A stretch of DNA of 64,000 bases, taken from NCBI GenBank assembly GCA_036268615.1, contig DATATV010000155.1, forward strand, positions 71,951 through 135,950, given 5' to 3'. Of the stretch, positions 34,992 through 43,242 are shown in pieces. The notes beneath the pieces were generated by a model. It made no database searches and was not told where the DNA came from. It saw nothing but the letters and a program-made list of their open reading frames with translations. The DNA is from DATATV01 sp036268615 (GTDB lineage: Bacteria > Actinomycetota > Actinomycetes > Mycobacteriales > Pseudonocardiaceae). A program made the translations under genes and the position numbers. The first letter of the stretch is position 1. Each line of letters starts with the position of its first letter.

Positions 34992-35762
34992 TCAGCTCTC
35001 GTCGTCCCGCGACCGGGAGCCCTTCGTCCGAGCCACCCGGCGCGCCGTACGTTGCAGGTGCGCCCGCATGATGTCCTGCGCCCGCAAGGCATCCCGGGCG
35101 GCGAGCGCCTCGACGAAGTCACGGTGTTCGGTGGTGCCGCGGTGGCCCATCTGCGGCGCGGTCACCTGGGCCTCGCGCAGCGACATCAGCAGCGGTCCGT
35201 GGAAGGAGTGGACGAGCATCTCGATGGCCGCGTTGTGCGTGCACGCCGCGACCCGCACGTGAAAGGCCGCCGACATCGGCATGCCGTACTCGCCGGCCTT
35301 GAGCGCGGACTGGTGCTGCTTGACCATCTCGCGCAGCTCGGCGATGTCCTGCTCGGTGGCCCGCTCGACGGCCATCGGCACGATGCCCAGCTCGAACACC
35401 TGGCGGGCCTCGGTGACCTCGGTGCCGGTCAGTGGGGAGAGGCTGATCAGGTCGGCCAGGTCGCCGCCGATCTTGGCCGAGGTCGGGGTGGTGACGAACG
35501 CCCCGCCACGAGCGCCGACCCGGATCTCCACCAGGCCGCCGGCCTCCAGCACCCGCAGCGCCTCACGGACTGTCACCCGGCTGACGCCCATCCGCTCGCC
35601 GAGATCGCGCTCGCTGGGCAGTCGGTCGCCGGGACGCAGCTGCTCGCCGCGGATCAGCGTACGGATCTGCTCGACGATCGCCTCGGACATCCGGGCGGAC
35701 GACACGGCCGTATACAGATCGCGGCTCGCGCGCGAGTCTCCCCCGCTCGTCGTCTCGCTCAC
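34992..35762 (-). CDS. FCD-type GntR transcriptional regulator, likely master regulator of the catabolic island
   Basis: 256 residues from GTG 35762; ATG at codon 25 (MSEAIVEQI) is a possible alternative start. GntR winged helix about 25-95 (SERDLGERMGVSRVTVREALRVLEAGGLVEI split over the recognition helix; RGGAFV wing) and FCD effector domain 105-240 with metal-type His residues in FHVRVAACTHN and EHRDFVEALAARD. The known FCD proteins PdhR and LldR bind TTGGT-NNN-ACCAA palindromes, and that palindrome recurs across this island. A site lies about 90 bases upstream of its own start, consistent with autoregulation. Confidence 0.92.
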   Translation of the reverse strand: MSETTSGGDSRASRDLYTAVSSARMSEAIVEQIRTLIRGEQLRPGDRLPSERDLGERMGVSRVTVREALRVLEAGGLVEIRVGARGGAFVTTPTSAKIGGDLADLISLSPLTGTEVTEARQVFELGIVPMAVERATEQDIAELREMVKQHQSALKAGEYGMPMSAAFHVRVAACTHNAAIEMLVHSFHGPLLMSLREAQVTAPQMGHRGTTEHRDFVEALAARDALRAQDIMRAHLQRTARRVARTKGSRSRDDES

Positions 35763-35848
35763 TGGACAATTGTCGCACAGAGTGGCGTCCCAACTCCGGT
35801 CAATGCGTCTGACTAGCGGTGACGAAAATCATATGGTCCGAGGTTCAG

Positions 35849-35861
35849 TCGGTTTGACCAA
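35849..35861. promoter_or_regulatory. FCD-GntR-type operator upstream of the GntR gene
   Basis: TCGGT-TTG-ACCAA, followed at once by TAGACC. Read on minus it contains GGTCTATTGGTC, a string also found at 53.85 and 59.95 kb. Confidence 0.6.
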
Positions 35862-35942
35862 TAGACCGGTCGGCGTCCAACTGGCGGGACGCCGACCGGT
35901 TCGAGCTCGGGTTGGGCTGGTTCGGCCTGGCTCAGGGCTGGC

Positions 35943-36932
35943 TCAGACGACGACCTTGGTCATGATTCCCGCCGGGAACACCTCGTCGGCGGTGGCCAGC
36001 CGGTGTGCGATGCCCTGCTCGTGCGCGTAGCGCAGCAGTTGGTCCACGGTCGAGCGCATGGGGTCGATGCCGTAGGGGAACGGGTCGCCGCCGAACTGGT
36101 CGCGCATCTGCCGGCCGTAGGTGGCCAGCCAGGGCAGCGGGTAGCGGGACACCGCGGGGTCCAGCAGCCGCTCGACGCTGCGGTTCTTGGACTCCAGGAA
36201 CGCGTTGTACAGGTTGCGTGCGACCCAGGGGTTCTCATCCAGGATCCTCCGCCGCATCGCGATGATGTGCATGATCGGCCAGACCGTGGTCCGCTGGTAG
36301 TACTCCAGTTCCGCGCCCTGGTAGTCCGGGAACAGCCGGACCACGTCGGGGTGGCCCTCCAGGAAGCAGGTCGGCGGCCGGGCGATGATGGCGCAGTCGA
36401 TGTCGCCGGCGGCGAGCAGTTCGGACAGCGACCGGTCGGCGATCCGGGTCAGCCGCACGCCCTCGGGCAGGTTGAGCTCGACCTTCTCGTCCCGGCCCGC
36501 CGCGTTGGCGCCGGCCTGGTACCACTCCACATCGGTCAGCCCGACGCCGTGCTCGTCGTTCATCCAGCCGCGCATGTAGACCGCGGCCGAGTGCGCCCAC
36601 TCCGGCGAGCCGATCCGCTTGCCGCGCAGGTCCTCGACCGTCCTGATGCCACTGTTCTTGTTGACGTAGAACGAGCTGAACCGGAACAGCCGTGAGCAGA
36701 CGACCGGCAGCCCGACGATGTCGGGGTTGTCGCGGGTGACCTGGGCGGCGAACTTCGCGATCGACAGCTCGGCCACGTCCCACTCGCGGTTGGCGGTGAA
36801 CCGGGCGAACACCTCGTGATGGCTGAGGATCGACCAGGTGTGCTCGATGCCCTGTGCCTGCACCGTGCCCAGCTGGAAGTCGCGGAAGTGGTCATAGTCC
36901 GTGCTGGCGATGCTCAGCCGCACTGCGCTCAT
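35943..36932 (-). CDS. 4,5-dihydroxyphthalate decarboxylase-like protein (periplasmic-binding-protein fold, cytosolic)
   Basis: 329 residues from ATG 36932 with AGAGGAA upstream. No signal peptide or lipobox, so it is not an ordinary ABC receptor. Type-2 binding-protein fold (NMT1-like), starting RLSIASTDYDH, with WDVAELSIAKF, NSGIRTVEDLRGKRIGSPEW and the C-terminal FPYGIDPMR typical of the Pht5 family, which decarboxylates 4,5-dihydroxyphthalate to protocatechuate. Many relatives are annotated only by fold, so the activity is tentative. A second family member is at 52.8 kb. Divergent from the ABC importer; two operator-like sites lie between. Confidence 0.78.
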   Translation of the reverse strand: MSAVRLSIASTDYDHFRDFQLGTVQAQGIEHTWSILSHHEVFARFTANREWDVAELSIAKFAAQVTRDNPDIVGLPVVCSRLFRFSSFYVNKNSGIRTVEDLRGKRIGSPEWAHSAAVYMRGWMNDEHGVGLTDVEWYQAGANAAGRDEKVELNLPEGVRLTRIADRSLSELLAAGDIDCAIIARPPTCFLEGHPDVVRLFPDYQGAELEYYQRTTVWPIMHIIAMRRRILDENPWVARNLYNAFLESKNRSVERLLDPAVSRYPLPWLATYGRQMRDQFGGDPFPYGIDPMRSTVDQLLRYAHEQGIAHRLATADEVFPAGIMTKVVV

Positions 36933-36970
36933 CGCGTTCCTCTCATCCCGCCCGCAGCCACGAGCTCGTC

Positions 36971-37000
36971 CCTATTGGTAGGACAGTCAGACCTATTGGT
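36971..37000. promoter_or_regulatory. Double FCD-GntR-type site upstream of the decarboxylase-like gene
   Basis: Two copies of CCTATTGGT, at 36971 and 36992, exactly 21 bases (two helical turns) apart; the first continues as TTGGT-AGG-ACAGT. They are 40-70 bases upstream of the minus-strand gene start, where a promoter should be. Confidence 0.62.
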
Positions 37001-37135
37001 GCTGGAGCGTACTCGGGCCGGACCGGTTGGGACAGGGTGACATCGTGACTGGTCAAGGTCTGGACCGGAGGCCGGGGACTGGCGTAGGAAGAGACTGATG
37101 CCGACGACGGCGGTCGGCAGGCGACTGTTCCGGTC

Positions 37136-37159
37136 GCATGCGCGTGGTGCACCGCATGC
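37136..37159. repeat. Short inverted repeat in the divergent intergenic region
   Basis: GCATGCG - 10 bases - CGCATGC. The 508-base gap 36933-37440 has no gene; apart from this repeat and the two operator regions I see nothing else in it. Confidence 0.35.
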
Positions 37160-37242
37160 GGCTGGTTCCGGTTTTCCCATTGAGCGAAACGGTGTCCTTC
37201 GTCGTTTCCGGATATCCACCTAATGGCGGAACTGGTCTGGCA

Positions 37243-37272
37243 TTGACAATGGTCCTACCGTCAGCCCACACT
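37243..37272 (+). promoter_or_regulatory. Promoter with embedded operator for the ABC importer operon
   Basis: -35 TTGACA at 37243, -10-like CACACT at 37267, and between them ATGGT-CCT-ACCGT (37249-37261). Nearly the same arrangement occurs at 60454-60484 before the thiolase operon. Leader to the first gene is about 165 bases. Confidence 0.65.
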
Positions 37273-37440
37273 GAGTCGCACTTCACGAATACGGTCCCTC
37301 CCCGGCGGGAGACGGCCGGACAGCAGCTCCTGGTGTCCCCCGATTCGGGACACGGCAAAGTTCTTCACCAGCGCGACCCGACGGTCGTGCGCATTTCGGG
37401 TCAGCAACGCCGCTTTCTCAGAGATGGATGGAGCGCAGGA

Positions 37441-38520
37441 ATGTCACGAGCACCGGTTCTACCGGCCATCGGTCGGGGTGCCCTCGGCCGTCGAACGGCC
37501 GCGATCGTCGCCACCGCGCTGCTGACCCTCGGTCTGGCCACGGCATGTGCCGGCAGCACGCAGAACTCCGACAGCGCCGGTGGCATACCGACCGTCACGA
37601 TCGGCAAAGCCGTTGACACCATTGGCTTCAGCGCCGTCGACGTGGCCATCGCGAAGGGGTACTTCAAGGACGCGGGTGTCAACGTCAAAACCGAGCTGTT
37701 GCAGGGCAGCAGCCAGACCAACGCGGCGCTACAGGGCGGCAGCATCCAGTTCGCCACGCTGTCCTCCAACGCGCTGCTGCTGGCCAGCAGCCAGGGGGTG
37801 AATCTGCAGGCGGTGGCGTCCCTGGACTACGGCGCCTCGCTACAGTTCGTGGTCACCAAGAACTGGATCGACTCGCACCATCTGGCCACCACGCAACCGC
37901 TCAAGCAGCGGGTGCTCGGTCTCCAGGGCGCCGAGGACGCGGCCATCTCCTCGACCGGCACCCAGTTCCTGAAGCTGTTGCTCGGCAAGGAAGGCGCCGA
38001 CCAGGGATCGATCAAGTACGTGACCGTCGGGTCGGACGCGGCCGGCGCGACCGCGTTGCAGCACGGCACGCTCCAGATCTTCGTCGGCTCGCCGCCCTCC
38101 ACGTACTACATCGCCCGGCAGGCCGGCGCGCAGATCCTGGCGACCGGCTCGGAGATCCCGCAGTGGAAGAACATGGCCTACGACCTGCTCACCACGACTC
38201 CGGACTACGCCAAACAGAATCCCAAGACGACGACCGCGGTGGCCACCGCGCTGGCCAGGGCCGAGAACCTGATGCGGGCCGACCCGAATGCCGTGCTCAG
38301 CCTGGAGACGCAGCACTTCCCCAGCTACAGCAGCAGTGACCTGTTGCAGAGCCTGAAGGTCGTGCAGTGGGCGCCCAACGGCCTGTTCACCCAGACGATG
38401 TGGGACGACGCGCTCACCGTCACCAAGGCCACCGGCGCACTCGCCGGAAACGTCAACGTGTCCCAGGGATCACTGTGGACGAACCAGTACATCAACCAGG
38501 CCGCGGCGAGCAAGCTCTGA
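37441..38520 (+). CDS. ABC transporter substrate-binding lipoprotein, NMT1/THI5 (SsuA-like) type
   Basis: 359 residues from ATG 37441 (GCAGGA upstream). Signal about 12-35 with lipobox-like LATAC, Cys36 being the anchored residue. The NMT1/SsuA fold is seen in FSAVDVAIAKGYFKDAGVNV, QFATLSSNALLLAS and GSPPSTYYIARQAG. These receptors bind sulfonates, pyrimidine precursors, riboflavin or aromatic acids outside the membrane. First gene of an importer operon with ATPase and permease, under the same operator type as the catabolic genes, so the ligand is probably the island substrate. Confidence 0.9.
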   Translation: MSRAPVLPAIGRGALGRRTAAIVATALLTLGLATACAGSTQNSDSAGGIPTVTIGKAVDTIGFSAVDVAIAKGYFKDAGVNVKTELLQGSSQTNAALQGGSIQFATLSSNALLLASSQGVNLQAVASLDYGASLQFVVTKNWIDSHHLATTQPLKQRVLGLQGAEDAAISSTGTQFLKLLLGKEGADQGSIKYVTVGSDAAGATALQHGTLQIFVGSPPSTYYIARQAGAQILATGSEIPQWKNMAYDLLTTTPDYAKQNPKTTTAVATALARAENLMRADPNAVLSLETQHFPSYSSSDLLQSLKVVQWAPNGLFTQTMWDDALTVTKATGALAGNVNVSQGSLWTNQYINQAAASKL

Positions 38521-38568
38521 GGTGGTCATGGAATTTCGGTGGCGACCACCGGAGAGGACAGCACTGAC

Positions 38569-39450
38569 ATGGACCCCACAGCGGCAACGGTGACCACCAG
38601 GGCAGCGTCTCCCGCCGTCGAGAGCGACCCGTCGCCACCGCACGCCATCACCTTCACCGAGGTGGCCCAACAGTTCGCGCCGCGGACCGGGCCCGCGTTC
38701 ACCGCCCTGCACGAGGTGAACCTGACCATCGGCGCCACCGAGTTCTGCTCCATCGTCGGGCCGAGCGGCTGCGGCAAGAGCACGCTGCTGAACATGGCCG
38801 CCGGCCTGATCCAGCCGACCTCCGGCCAGGTGCACGTGCAGGGTGACCGGATCACCTCGGTGAACACCCGGATCGGCTACGTCTCCCAGGACTCCAACCT
38901 GTTCCCCTGGCTGACCGCCCGGCAGAACATCGAACTGCCGTTGGAGATCAAGGGCTTCAGCCGGGCCGACCGGCGGCGGCTCAGCTCGGAGTGGCTGGAG
39001 CTGGTCGGGCTGACCGGGTTCGGCGAGTCCTATCCGCACCAGCTCTCCGGCGGTATGCAGAAGCGCTGCTCGATCGCCCGAACGCTGGTCTACGACCCGG
39101 ACGTGGTGCTGCTGGACGAACCGTTCGGCGCGGTCGACGCGATCACCCGGTCGGTGCTCCAGGAAGTGTTGCTGGACCTGTGGTCCAGCCGGCGCAAGAG
39201 CGTCATCTTCGTCACCCACGATCTGAACGAGGCGATCACCCTGTCGGACAAGGTGGTGGTGATGACCCGGCGGCCCGGCACGATCAAGGCGGTGGTGGAC
39301 ATTCCGCTGCCCCGCCCGCGCAACGTCTACGAGATCGCCGAGACCGCTGAGTTCGCCGAGATCCACCAGGAACTGTGGGGCTTCTTCAAGACCGAGATCG
39401 AGATGGCCGGCCCGCCCCCGACCGACGAGCAGGCAGGAGAGAACCGATGA
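38569..39450 (+). CDS. ABC transporter ATP-binding protein (SsuB/TauB-like)
   Basis: About 293 residues from ATG 38569 (GGAGAGG upstream; GTG 38539 is an alternative). Walker A GPSGCGKST, Q-loop YVSQDSNLFPW, signature LSGGMQKR, Walker B VVLLDEPFGAVD and switch His in VTHDLNEA are all present. Energises uptake with the receptor and permease on either side. Its stop overlaps the permease start as ATGA. Confidence 0.94.
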   Translation: MDPTAATVTTRAASPAVESDPSPPHAITFTEVAQQFAPRTGPAFTALHEVNLTIGATEFCSIVGPSGCGKSTLLNMAAGLIQPTSGQVHVQGDRITSVNTRIGYVSQDSNLFPWLTARQNIELPLEIKGFSRADRRRLSSEWLELVGLTGFGESYPHQLSGGMQKRCSIARTLVYDPDVVLLDEPFGAVDAITRSVLQEVLLDLWSSRRKSVIFVTHDLNEAITLSDKVVVMTRRPGTIKAVVDIPLPRPRNVYEIAETAEFAEIHQELWGFFKTEIEMAGPPPTDEQAGENR

Positions 39451-40286
39451 CCGCGGTGCAGGAGACCGGCACGTCCTCGGTGGCCGACGGGGCCGACGCC
39501 GAACTGGGGCGGCAGGCCAAACGCCTGCGGGTGCCCGCCTCGGCGGGTGTCCACCTCGGCCGGCTGGCCATCGTGGTCGCCATCCTGGTGCTCTGGCAGC
39601 TGGCCAGCGGGTCGTTGCTGCCCAAGTACCTGATCAGCAGCCCGACCGACGTGATCCACCGGCTCTACACCCTGTTCGCCACCGGTTCGGTGTGGCCGGA
39701 CCTGGGCATCACCACCGAGGAACTGCTGCTGGGCTACGGGATCGGTGTGGTCAGCGGTCTGGTGGTCGGCGTGCTGCTGGGTACCTGGAAGCTCGCGGCC
39801 GCGCTGCTGGAACCGTTGCTGGCCGCGGTGAACGGCATTCCGAAGATCGCGCTGGCCCCGCTGTTCCTGCTCTGGTTCGGCATCGGTCTCGGGTCGAAGG
39901 TGGCCATCGCGGCGATGACCGTGTTCTTCGTGATGTTCTACAACGCCTACATGGGCATGAGCACGGTGCCGCGCGGACTGCTGTCCACCATGCAGATCAT
40001 GGGCGCGAAGCGGCACACGCTGATCCGTAGGCTCATTCTGCCGCAGCTGACCGTGCCGATCCTGGCCGGTCTCAAGGCCGGTGTCTCGTTCGCGATGATC
40101 GGCGTCGTGGTCGGCGAGTTCGTCGCGGCGGACAGCGGGCTCGGTTATTACGTACGAAATTCGACCGATCTCTTCGACTCGCCCGGTGTTTATGCCGGCA
40201 TCATTCTGCTGATGGTTTTGGTACTGATCGGCGTCGGTCTGGTGACGTTGTTGGAGCGCCGACTGTTGCGCTGGCAGCGACCCTGA
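39447..40286 (+). CDS. ABC transporter permease (SsuC/TauC-like)
   Basis: 279 residues, six predicted membrane helices beginning at about residue 38. The EAA-type loop is seen as MQIMGAKRHTLIRRLILPQL, which contacts the ATPase. One permease gene only, so the transporter is a homodimer in the membrane. Completes the NMT1-type importer. Confidence 0.93.
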   Translation: MTAVQETGTSSVADGADAELGRQAKRLRVPASAGVHLGRLAIVVAILVLWQLASGSLLPKYLISSPTDVIHRLYTLFATGSVWPDLGITTEELLLGYGIGVVSGLVVGVLLGTWKLAAALLEPLLAAVNGIPKIALAPLFLLWFGIGLGSKVAIAAMTVFFVMFYNAYMGMSTVPRGLLSTMQIMGAKRHTLIRRLILPQLTVPILAGLKAGVSFAMIGVVVGEFVAADSGLGYYVRNSTDLFDSPGVYAGIILLMVLVLIGVGLVTLLERRLLRWQRP

Positions 40287-40318
40287 ACTCCGTTCCGCGT
40301 TCACCGAAAGAGGGAAGA

Positions 40319-41167
40319 ATGTCGAATTCCACAGGGCCGGATTCGGGGCGCAGGTCCGTCGGGCTGATCGGGCTGGGGGCGATGGGCCGGCCGGCCGCCG
40401 AGTTCCTGGCCAGGGCCGGGCACCCCACCTTCTGTTACGACGAGGACCGCGCGGTGATGGAGCGGGTGGCCGTCGAGGGCGTGCGGCCGACCGAATCCGT
40501 GCCGGAGCTCGCGGCTGCCGGCGATGTCATCGTGGTGATGGTGCCCTCAGATCAGGACGTGCTGGACGTGTGCTCGGCCGAGACCGGCGTGCTGTCCACC
40601 GCGAAGCCCGGTTCGGTCATCCTGATCTGTAGCTCGGTGGTGCCCGAGACGTGCCGGCGGGTGGCCGCCCAGGCGCAGCCCAAGGGCGTCGCAGTGCTGG
40701 ACGCCGCGCTCACCGGCGGGGTGCGCGCGGCCGAGGCCGGCGAGATCAACCTGCTGGTCGGCGGCGAGGAGAGGGTGCTGGACGGCATCCGGCCGTCGCT
40801 GGCGCCGTGGACGAAGACCGTGCACTACCTGGGGCCGCTGGGCTCCGGGCAGGTGGGCAAGACGGTGAACAACCTGTGCCACTGGGGACAGCTCTCGGCG
40901 ATCGTGGAGGCGCTGCGGCTGGGCCGGGAGCTGGGAGTGGAGCCGACCAAGCTGCGGGCCGCGCTGCTGGACGGCCCGGCGGCCAGCCGGACCATCGCCG
41001 AGATGCAGTTGATGCGGCTGACCTGGCACCACAAGGACCTGGCCAACGCGATGAAGATGGCCGCGACGGTGGGCCAGGACATGCCGGTGGCGCAGGTGGT
41101 CCAGCAGGCGATGGAGCACATCACCGTCGGCGACATCGCCGACCTGTACGTGGAACGGCCGAGGTGA
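40319..41167 (+). CDS. NAD(P)-dependent oxidoreductase of the 3-hydroxyisobutyrate/6-phosphogluconate dehydrogenase family
   Basis: 282 residues. Rossmann motif LIGLGAMGRPAAEFL (about 15-29), substrate loop LDAALTGGVRAAEAGE (about 123-138) and catalytic Lys in GSGQVGKTVNN (about 180). Oxidises a 3-hydroxy acid or reduces a 2-oxo/semialdehyde. Starts 32 bases after the permease and overlaps the next gene by four bases (GTGA). Within a phthalate-type pathway it could serve a dehydrogenase step, but this is not provable. Confidence 0.88.
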   Translation: MSNSTGPDSGRRSVGLIGLGAMGRPAAEFLARAGHPTFCYDEDRAVMERVAVEGVRPTESVPELAAAGDVIVVMVPSDQDVLDVCSAETGVLSTAKPGSVILICSSVVPETCRRVAAQAQPKGVAVLDAALTGGVRAAEAGEINLLVGGEERVLDGIRPSLAPWTKTVHYLGPLGSGQVGKTVNNLCHWGQLSAIVEALRLGRELGVEPTKLRAALLDGPAASRTIAEMQLMRLTWHHKDLANAMKMAATVGQDMPVAQVVQQAMEHITVGDIADLYVERPR

Positions 41168-43242
41168 CCGGCCGCTTCCGGGTGGCGGTGGACACCGGCG
41201 GCACGTTCACCGACTTCGTGCTGCTGGACGAGGACAGCGGGGACGTGTCGATCGCCAAGATCCTCTCCTCGCCGGCCGACCCGTCGGTGTCGGTGGTGGC
41301 CGGGGTGGAGCGCTTCCTGAGCGAGGCGCCCGACCGGACCATCGGCTACTTCTGCCACGGCACGACCGTGGGCACCAACGCCCTGTTGGAGGAGAAGGGC
41401 GTGCGCACCGGCCTGTTGGTCACCGAGGGCTTCCGGGGCATCTACGAGATCATGGAGCAGTCCCGGCCGCACGGTCCGGCGCTGTTCGACCTCGACTACG
41501 ACAAGCCGACCCTGCTGGCCCCGCAGCGGCGCACCGGCGAGGTGATCGAGCGGGTGGACCACCAGGGCGGCGTGCTCGTCCCGCTGGATGAGGCCGCACT
41601 CCGGACCACGCTGCGCGGCCTGCGCGGCGAGGGCATCGAGTCGATCGCGGTGTGCCTGCTGTTCTCCTATCTGCATCCCGCGCACGAGCAGCGGGTCGGC
41701 GAGATCGTCCGGGAGGAACTGCCGGACTGCTACGTCTCGCTCAGCTCGGCCGTGCTGCCGCAGATCCGGGAGTACTCCCGGCTGAGCACCACGGTGATCA
41801 ACGCCTACCTCCAGCCGATCGTGCAGCGCTACCTGACCAACCTCCGGCAGCGACTGCACACGCTGGGCGTGACCACCGGCCAGGCATACGTGATGCAGTC
41901 CAACGGCGGCACGGCCACCTTCGGCACGGCGGCCGAGAAGGCGGCGGCGACGCTGTTGTCCGGACCGGCCGGCGGGGTGACCGCGGGGGCCCGGATCAGC
42001 CGGCTGTGCGGTTTCGACAAGGTCATCACGTTCGACATGGGCGGCACGTCCTGCGACGTGGCGCTGATCGAGGGCGGCCGGCCGCGGCTGGGCCACGGCG
42101 GGCTGATCGCCGGCCGGCAGGTCGCGCTCACCTCGCTGGAGATCGACACGGTCAGCGCCGGCGGCGGCACGCTCGCCTCGGTGGACGGCCAGGGTGTGCT
42201 CAAGGTCGGTCCGGACAGCGCGGGCTCGGTACCCGGACCCGCGTGTTACGGCGGTGGCGGCACCCGGCCGACGGTCACCGACGCCAACCTCGTGCTCGGC
42301 TATCTCAGCGACCGGTCCCGGCTGGGCGGCTCGCTCGCGCTGGACACCGCGGCCGCGCTCGCCGCGCTGCGCGAGCACGTCGCCGACCCGCTCGGACTCG
42401 ACCCGCAGGACGCCGCCAAGGGTCTTGTCGACGTGGTCAACACGCAGATGCAGGAGGCGATCAAGGGCATCTCCACCATGCACGGCTACGACCTGCGCGA
42501 CTTCGTGCTGGTCGCGTTCGGTGGCGCCGGGCCGGTGCACGCCGCCGCGCTCGCCGCCGAACTGCACATGGCCGGCGTGATCGTGCCCGCCCACCCCGGC
42601 GTCTTCTCCGCGCTGGGTCTGCTGATGGCCGACGTGCAGCACGACCACGTCCGGTCCCGGTTGGACGGCCTGGCCGAGGTGGCGCCGGCCGACGTGCTGG
42701 CCGTCTTCGCCGAGTTGGCCGAGGTGGCCACCGCCGAACTGCTCGCCGAGGGCTTCGAACCGGCCACCATCGAGCTGGACTACGCACTCGACATCCGTTA
42801 CCAGGGCCAGGGTTACGAGGTGACGGTGCCGGTCGCGCTGGACTCGTTCGTCGCCGGTGACATCGGCGTCGTGCGCAAGGCGTTCGACGAGGAGCACCTG
42901 GAGCGGTTCGGCCACGCGGCGCTCGGCGAGCCGGCCGAGATCGTGTCCTACCGGCTGACCGGCCGGGGCCTGGTGCCCGAGGTGCGGCTGCCCGAACACG
43001 AACCGACCGGCCGCACACTGGCGCAGGCCGAGGTGGCCCGCCGGCCGGTCCGGTTCGGCGCCGACCTGGTGGACTGTCCGATCTACGCCCGGGAACTGCT
43101 CGACGTGGGCCTGACGTTCACCGGGCCGGCCGTGATCGACCAGCAGGACACCACCGTGGTGGTGCTGCCCGGCCAGCGGGTCGTGGTCGACCGCTGGCTC
43201 AACCTGTTCCTGTCGGCCGCCGGGGAAGGGGACCAGCGATGA
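41164..43242 (+). CDS. HyuA-like hydantoinase/oxoprolinase/acetone-carboxylase family subunit
   Basis: 692 residues from GTG 41164. N-terminal ATPase phosphate loop VDTGGTFTDF (about 7-16), then THR-type GTTVGTNALLE, LSGPAGGV and FDMGGTSCDVA, then AFGGAGPVHA near 455: the complete Hydantoinase_A pattern. Members drive ATP-dependent ring opening of hydantoins or carboxylation of acetone/acetophenone together with HyuB. HyuB follows directly with an ATGA overlap. In a cluster of aromatic-acid genes a carboxylase role on a ketone or phenol is as likely as hydantoin hydrolysis. Confidence 0.92.
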   Translation: MTGRFRVAVDTGGTFTDFVLLDEDSGDVSIAKILSSPADPSVSVVAGVERFLSEAPDRTIGYFCHGTTVGTNALLEEKGVRTGLLVTEGFRGIYEIMEQSRPHGPALFDLDYDKPTLLAPQRRTGEVIERVDHQGGVLVPLDEAALRTTLRGLRGEGIESIAVCLLFSYLHPAHEQRVGEIVREELPDCYVSLSSAVLPQIREYSRLSTTVINAYLQPIVQRYLTNLRQRLHTLGVTTGQAYVMQSNGGTATFGTAAEKAAATLLSGPAGGVTAGARISRLCGFDKVITFDMGGTSCDVALIEGGRPRLGHGGLIAGRQVALTSLEIDTVSAGGGTLASVDGQGVLKVGPDSAGSVPGPACYGGGGTRPTVTDANLVLGYLSDRSRLGGSLALDTAAALAALREHVADPLGLDPQDAAKGLVDVVNTQMQEAIKGISTMHGYDLRDFVLVAFGGAGPVHAAALAAELHMAGVIVPAHPGVFSALGLLMADVQHDHVRSRLDGLAEVAPADVLAVFAELAEVATAELLAEGFEPATIELDYALDIRYQGQGYEVTVPVALDSFVAGDIGVVRKAFDEEHLERFGHAALGEPAEIVSYRLTGRGLVPEVRLPEHEPTGRTLAQAEVARRPVRFGADLVDCPIYARELLDVGLTFTGPAVIDQQDTTVVVLPGQRVVVDRWLNLFLSAAGEGDQR

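Noticed and set aside
40825..42999. 724-codon minus-strand frame over HyuA
   Set aside because: Shadow of HyuA, whose motifs are unambiguous.
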